Assembly: GCA_950295325.1 (NCBI GenBank)
Contig: OX485805.1
Span: forward strand, 19,703,501 to 19,767,500
DNA: 64,000 bases
Reading direction: 5' to 3'
From: Polytrichum commune
Lineage: Eukaryota > Streptophyta > Polytrichopsida > Polytrichales > Polytrichaceae
This document shows positions 57,896 through 64,000 of this stretch, piece by piece. The stretch's first letter is position 1; every line of letters starts with the position of its first letter. Below the pieces are notes generated by a model. It searched no databases and was not told the origin of the DNA. It worked only from the letters and a program-made list of their open reading frames with translations. Made by a program: the position numbers and the translations under genes.

Positions 57896-60800
57896 TCATT
57901 GGAGAGGAACAGGAGGCTCAGGGGCAAGAGGTTCAGGAGCCACCTCTGCCTCCACCACCTGGCGATGCCTTTGACGCAAATATAAAACTGTCAGCAGGCT
58001 AAAGAGGAGAGTAACCAGAGATGCATCAATCTCGTCAACAGTCATCGACGTGAACCAATTCTCCAAGTTTGATTTTGCATCCGGCAAGGAATCAATGACT
58101 TTGACCTGCAATGATACTCCACAAATTAGCACAACATCCATTCTCATTGAACCCTAGCCTGCAGAAAGTATATCTGGGATGAAGTAAAATCATCACAAAT
58201 ACCCTAGGTGCATGTCAGATCAGGTGAAGAGTTTTTTTTTGCCAAAAAAATTGCCACATGTCATCACATGACGATTGGAACTTCTTAAAAGATGATGTGG
58301 GCACTGGGTTTAGTCATTATTGTGCCCAATCAGACATGAACGTCCAGTAGTAAGATAGATAGTAGTACCAGAAAGCTCCCAGTGTAGTGCTGTCGTAACC
58401 AAAGACTAGTGAGAGCAAGTGTAACAGGTACAAATGCAGCGGGCTCTTCTTGTAGCGCTCGATCATAGTATCGCTTGGCAAGGTGGAGGTCCAATGGTAA
58501 ACCCAATCCGCGTTCATGCATGTAGCCCAGGTTGAACAACGCCTGGGAGCTTTGCTTGTCCTCAGCCCTTCTGTAAGCCTCTACAGCACGCTCCAGGTCT
58601 TTTGTTGCCCCCTGTATAGCATGCAAATATCCATTGCTTCACTTAGATTCTGCCAATGTTGTAAAGGTGTCACTGAACCAAGTTGTTCATAATTTCAGAT
58701 ATGATGTAAACTAGTTTCAAAACAAGTGGTTCAATGTTATGTATGTTAAACCACTCACTTGGACAGCTCTCCTTTCACACTTTCAAGGTATCTAGTATGC
58801 TACATCCTCTAGTTAAAAATGATTAACCAAGAGTTTCTCCCAACAGCCAAATTATCAATATACAGCTCCTGTTTTAACATTCCTGAGTTCCAATGTAATA
58901 GCTTACAACCTCTAACTTGATTGATACTAAGAAATCTTATGAGTTCCATATTAACATGACATGCATGAGCTCATCCCACTCTTAAGCATGTCTAAGGACG
59001 TCCTCTTTCTATTCTAGCTTCATTATTCTAATAGTCTGCATTATTCAAGGTCCTTGAATACATGCATGAATGCCAAGCATAGTCAAGTGGCAAGCTCTCA
59101 TTAGCGTACACCTCATTCTCACCTATCTTCAGCCAAAGCCTTCTCCCATCTACCAAAATTCAACTTAAATACTTTTGCCACCCACCACACCACTTAAAAA
59201 TGCTATGATTGATCATACTCTCCAAAGACAAGTATGACAAAGATAAATTTGTGAGTTCTGAGCACTCACTTTGCCATAATAATACGCATCTCCTAGGAGC
59301 AGTGAGGCATGTTCATTTCCCTGCTCTGAGGCATGACGCCACAAGTTGTGGGCTCGCTGATGACGTTCTTCAGTTGTGCATACACCAGAACTGCCAAGGC
59401 AGATTCCACCCCGGTACTTCTCGAGAATCCAGGCTGCATTACTTTGGCCCACTTCATACCCCAGCTCCGCTGAGCGTGAATAGAGGAGAAACGCTTTCCC
59501 AAATCTCCCTTTTAGGTAGAACTCCAAAGCCTGGCGCATCAATCTTCCCCACGGCCCCCTCTCTGCTACAGCTTTATAAAGTCCAGCTGCCTGCACATCG
59601 TTGCAGTTAATTATGAAGCCCATGCTTCACACAGTGCAGTCAAGATGATTGACTTCAAGTTAAAGTTCGTTTAAGCAATATCAACACCCTACATGTAAAC
59701 TTACAACTAAGGTATGCAGCCTTATTGTGGGCACTTTCAACTCCACAGAGGACTCTGACCTTTGGATCAAATCGACAATTGTCTCATCCGGTTTGCGATT
59801 GTGAATCACAAAGATTATCATTTCAACTTTCAAAATCCGAGCTGAGATGCAAATGTTATAGGAGATCAAAGTGAATATTCTCTTTATCTTTGAGTGATCA
59901 CACATGCCCTCCCAATTGTGTTAATTGTTGCACCTACAATGGTATCTGTATTTTGAGCACACAGTGCAATCTCATCGTAACATGTCTTTTTGCTGTCCAT
60001 TCTTAACTCCAAGCCTTGCCATATACCACTCAAATGTAGGTGTTAAATAAAGAGAGTAACCACATAGCCCACACACCTTAGGAGAGAGAAAATAGGTCGA
60101 AGAGACACTCTGAATCATAAGAAATGGACTTACCTTTCCTAGATCTTTCTTCATTCCTGCCAGGCCTTTATGTAGCATCTTTGCAAGATAGTACCGTGCT
60201 TTCGGGTGCCCCCTATTAGCAGCATCCAGAAGGAGATTCCGCGCCCGTGCATAATCCTTGTCAACCCCAAGACCTTTCAAGTACAAGATGCCAAGATTGT
60301 AGAAACCATCCATATTTTTTGCTTCTGCAGCACGGTGAAAGTATTCCCTCGCCTGGCCCCCAGTCACCAATATACATTTCAGAGACAGTCGGTCAATAAC
60401 AAACACTATTAGGATTTCAAAAATAACTAATAAATGAGGTCTACTGGCTTTCTGAAAGTTCCTCTCCAACACTACTACTCCCAATATATACTTAATGTAT
60501 CAAGTGGAACAGAAGTTCTAATTCACGATAACATCCACACAAAAAAATTCAAGTGCAGACCCAGAATAGCCGAAGGAACATAACCAGGAGGGACAAAATA
60601 GACATAAAGTTTTAACAGGAGTAGGGTGAACACCTTTGTGTAATTTTTGCCTTCCACACCTTGTCCCTTTATATACAGGTAGCCAATACCATTCAAAGCA
60701 GAATGTTGCTTCTGATCTGCAGCAGCCTTGAACCAATCCAAGGCCCTAGTGTAATTCCTCTCAACACCATATCCACGTGCATAGATCTCCCCAATCAGTT

Positions 60801-62971
60801 CAAATGGCTTCGTTTCACTTTTTTCAACTGCCTTCAGTAACCAGTGCAATGCCTTACTGTGATCACGTCGCACCCCACGCAAACCATAGTAATAAAATGC
60901 CCCCAGTTGGAACATAAAATCAGGATGTCCTTTTCGAGCCTGCAATTGCTCCAGATTTAGTCAATGTATCATACCAAAAGTGCATGAAAGTAACCCTTTG
61001 TCAGTCTACTAAAGACTACATGGCCATTACTTTGATCTGTCATCACATAAAGCCATCAGTGCAGCTACAAGAAAAACATAACCTCAAGCAGTTGCATTTA
61101 TCCTTCCATTTTCGAAACCAACTAAAGCATGACAATACATTGCCTGTGAATTAATCTTCATCTAGCAACACACCAACCCCAACAGACAGCAAGCAAAACA
61201 AATTCTTACATTCATACTCTTGGTGATAGATATGATGTCAAATGTGCACTCCTGTTAAGTCAGGCATCATATTAGTACCTGGTATTCCAGAAACTGGAAA
61301 TCGTCATCTTCTTCTCCTCGGAATTTCTTCAGAACATCCTTGCTCTCCTCAAGTCCATAGTTCAACCGCACATTCTCCAGCAGTGGGCCCTCTCTGGAGC
61401 TTACAAAACTGGCCATAGTAATGGCGGCAAGCTCAGAGTAGAGTTTCACAGACTCCCCATAAACCTTCGGGCATCAGGAATACCATTAGGTGTTGTGAAC
61501 AAGCACACAACAACAAAATATCTTCCAAATGAAAAGCAAAGTAAACCAGAAATGTGGAATCTCCCATACTATAATCAGAAAACTCAGTAGCCGGGTGGGT
61601 GCTTCACTCAACTCAAACAGTGCAATTACACACCTTATGTCTGTAGTAGCTGTAGGCCAAGGCCATTTTTGACTGAGGGTTTCCGCCCTCAGCAGCAAAG
61701 TGGTGATAGAGATGCGCCTTGGCATCACTGAGATTCACACCACATCCCATCCAGTGCAAGAACCCAAGAGTTGACTGCGCATGGGCAGTCCCCTTATCTG
61801 CCTCTGATTGCAAGCCTTTCACAGCTTCACTCAGCATGTGCCAGTCTTCTTCGTCCACCCCTTCAATCATCTCCCTAACAGATATTGCAAACTGGACCAG
61901 AACACAATGCAGATTCTCAGCCCTACTGAATGAACAAATGGTCACCTCAACTCAGGAGCTTCATACATTACCTACAGCTTGTGGTCACAGATAAAATGCA
62001 TTTGTGTTCAGCAACCTCAACGCATGGACACAAAGAGAAGGAAAGAAGTCGATGGATAAGACCACCATTCCTTGGTCCAGCCACTGTAAAGGTCTGATAC
62101 AAGAAAATGATGCTCTAAATCAAAACAGAAATTAGAGAACTAATTGCAAATTAACATTAAGATTTGACCATCTCCACAATGCAATAATTTCAACAGATAT
62201 TGAAGATGCGAAGTGTTTGGCAGATGTGGCAAACTGGACCAGAACACGATGCGGGCTCTCAGAACTACTCAACGAACAGATGGTCACCTCAACTCAGGAA
62301 CTCCATACATTACCTAAGTCTTGCGATCACACACGAAACATTATGTTCAACAGCCCCAAAGCGTGGACACAAAGAGAACTAAAGAAATTGATGGATTAAG
62401 ACAACCAATACTTGATGTAGCCAATGGTAAAGGTCTGACATGAGAAAATGTGCTCTGAATCAGTACAGAAACTGGTAAATCGCAAAATTAGAGAACTAAT
62501 CCCAAATTAACATAAATTCGACCATCTCCACACTGCACTGTTATCAAAAGAGCTTGCCACAGTGACGCATCCGGATGACTAAATACTTAGAACCATCATT
62601 CTGCCAGGAAATGTAGGACTAACCTCTTTGTTGCGAACATCCCAAATTGATGGTTGCTCAAGAACCTGGCTCCATGACCCAGGGTCCAAATCTTCATCAC
62701 TCTGCTGGGAGTCTTCATTATCACCAAACTCATCCCACTCAGGAGCCTCTTGATGACTGTCCGCCTGAATGCTGCTCTCAGAGGGTGCAACATCTTCATC
62801 AGACATGCTTCCCTCATCTCTGCTCTCTTCTGCTTCTCCCAGAAACAATAGAATCGTATTCCCACCCTTCTTCGCGGCCTCTGTGACAGATATGGCATGA
62901 AGAAATATGACCATTACCAAGACAAAAGCTGGAAATAATGTCCGCAACCGCCATATTGGGTTGAGCCCCAT
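57896..62971 (-). CDS. HRD3: HRD3/SEL1L-type ER-associated degradation protein, eight exons, complete
   Basis: Known role: with the HRD1 ubiquitin ligase it recognises misfolded glycoproteins in the ER lumen for degradation. Exons on minus: 62971-62624, 61891-61634, 61464-61279, 60939-60634, 60352-60134, 59590-59270, 58611-58369, 58105-57896. All introns are phase 0, and the donors and acceptors fit GT-AG. The product is 696 residues, the usual plant HRD3 length. The N-terminus has a hydrophobic signal segment ([18 protein letters not shown], residues 12-29), then an acidic linker. Sel1-like repeats follow, such as [16 protein letters not shown] and [20 protein letters not shown]. Near the end a hydrophobic segment [14 protein letters not shown] precedes RQRHRQ and a proline-rich tail, so it is a type I ER membrane protein. 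The ATG at 62971 (AACATGGGG) is preferred because the upstream in-frame extension lacks ATG. The exon 3 acceptor is purine-rich and is the weakest call. Confidence 0.93.
59985..60085. repeat. Partial MITE (GGTATGTGGGTG family) in HRD3 intron 5
   Basis: CATATACCACTCAAATGTAG and AGTAACCACATAGCCCACAC, ending in CACCTTAGG, match the right end of the elements at 2507 and 7460. It lies in the intron 59591-60133. The left part is not recognisable. Confidence 0.6.
61878..62540. repeat. Tandem duplication across the exon 2 acceptor in HRD3 intron 1
   Basis: About 61880-62195 and 62205-62540 share CAAACTGGACCAGAACAC, CAGATGGTCACCTCAACTCA, GGAACTCCATACATTACCTA-type, GGACACAAAGAGAA and CTAATTGCAAATTAACAT-type strings. 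The right copy carries a second acceptor CTGGTCCAG (minus) followed by diverged exon-like DNA. The functional acceptor is the left one, since only it continues into the Sel1 reading. Confidence 0.85.
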
Positions 62972-64000
62972 GTTTTCCTCTGCTCTGTATGTTTTCTTCC
63001 CCTCAAATCCTAAGCCCCACAACCCTACAGCCGTTGCAAACCCACTTGCTGCCCTCTGCAGTATGTAATCCCTTTGCCTATTCTCTGAATTTAGGGCAAA
63101 TTCAACTTAGCTATGTTCGGAAACATTAAAAACACCATCAATCTTTCCCACTTCCGGTGTTGCTCGAAACCCTCCCGAATACCACGACCGACCCACACCC
63201 CGGATCATGTCACTCACCACACCATCCCAAGTACGAGGTCACAAACTCTGCACCACAGAAATCATTCAAAAAATTACTCATCATAACCCCACATAATTTC
63301 ACATAAAACTTCGAAGATTCCCTTGAGTACTTGCCACCGTTCAAAATGCCACCAATCTCCACTTTGAAGCTCTTATCACCACCACTACCACCACCACCAC
63401 CACCATTTACACAACCTCTTAAAATCTCGCACAGACCAAATTACCTCAGAGACTATGCTTTCTTTCTCCTCACCAATTCGCCACCCGGTGTCCATTCCTT
63501 AAAGACATTGCAGAACAAATTCGAGTAACCAAACCTGAACATACAGATGACTTGCAGATTTCCCAATACCGAGAGAAGATGATTGTTGACCCCTACCTCT
63601 CTTCCTTGCCTTTCAAGTTCTGTTTGTCCTGAGATCCCCCCAGCTATTGGCCATTACCACCATCTCATACACATGCATGTACATGCCATACCATTCCGAG
63701 ACATCATTCTGACATCAGATTCTAGCGCCTGTGTTGCAAATCCCTGCGATGGATGATGGCATGAATCATTTAGGTCTGGCCAGCTAGAAAATGGGCATAT
63801 AAGTTAAATGGCCATAGATTTGATTGCAAGGCTTGAGCGCTTGAGCATTTCATAGACCCTAACTTAATCTGCTCACATCATTGTTTGCATAAGTTACTTC
63901 AAATCATCGTAGCGCTCAACTTGAAGGCTTGAACCGCGGAACCTGAAGATTCAAGCTCGCCATTTCCTGGGTTGCTTGGTTGCGTGTCTGCATCTATGCA
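62972..64000. other. Upstream flank of the HRD3-like gene
   Basis: Probable 5' leader and promoter. A CCACCACCACCACCACCA tract (about 63379-63406) lies inside a 65-codon plus-strand frame (63331-63528) that has no recognisable domain; whether it is a divergent gene is unknown. Confidence 0.35.

Noticed and set aside
63331-63528. Divergent small gene beside HRD3
   Set aside because: The frame includes a CCA-repeat tract and has no recognisable domain; insufficient support.

Overview
The window looks like nuclear DNA of a streptophyte, most likely a land plant; the lineage cannot be fixed from sequence alone. The evidence is two intron-rich host genes of plant type (an NPH3/RPT2-like BTB protein at the left edge and an HRD3/SEL1L-type ER protein at the right end), GT-AG introns, and a long transposon-dominated space between them. 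I saw no bacterial operon structure, no canonical tRNA or rRNA gene and no CRISPR array.

Layout. 340-4952 (minus): the 5' five exons of an NPH3-family gene that runs off the left edge; its introns hold a MITE and a three-copy tandem repeat. 5.0-17.3 kb: AT-rich intergenic DNA with several MITE families (Harbinger-like with TAA duplications, hAT-like with 8-bp duplications, a family with palindromic TTTAGTG termini), a 1.1-kb foldback element and a hAT transposase remnant. 17373-27873 and 27882-45313: two related Mutator-like elements (E1 and E2) lying almost back to back in the same orientation. Each has terminal inverted repeats of about 316 bp starting CCCTAACATTACC. ACTTGAACA flanks the outside of the pair on both sides and its first eight bases separate the two elements. 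E1 looks intact. E2 carries a 7,048-bp Ty3/gypsy chromovirus (28229-35276) with two 974-bp LTRs that look identical, and its transposase is interrupted. 45.3-57.4 kb: decayed repeats, including hAT MITEs, a tRNA-like SINE, a 38-bp minisatellite, a long hairpin and a LINE RNase H remnant. 57896-62971 (minus): a complete eight-exon HRD3/SEL1L gene of 696 codons, with a tandem duplication spanning an intron acceptor.

The most interesting system is the E1/E2 transposon family. Each copy carries a DDE/SWIM transposase, a 123-residue proline-rich protein and a convergent three-exon gene of about 920-940 residues that I do not recognise. All three are kept in both copies with matching exon boundaries, and two exons have exactly the same length in both. 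The non-coding parts of both copies are rich in a GTTAC/GTAAC motif, often within ATGTTACA. A three-gene Mutator-like element with clustered short motifs recalls the VANDAL/VANC anti-silencing arrangement of Arabidopsis; that parallel is inference. Splice sites throughout were chosen by eye from family alignment and reading-phase agreement. No computation or database search was run.
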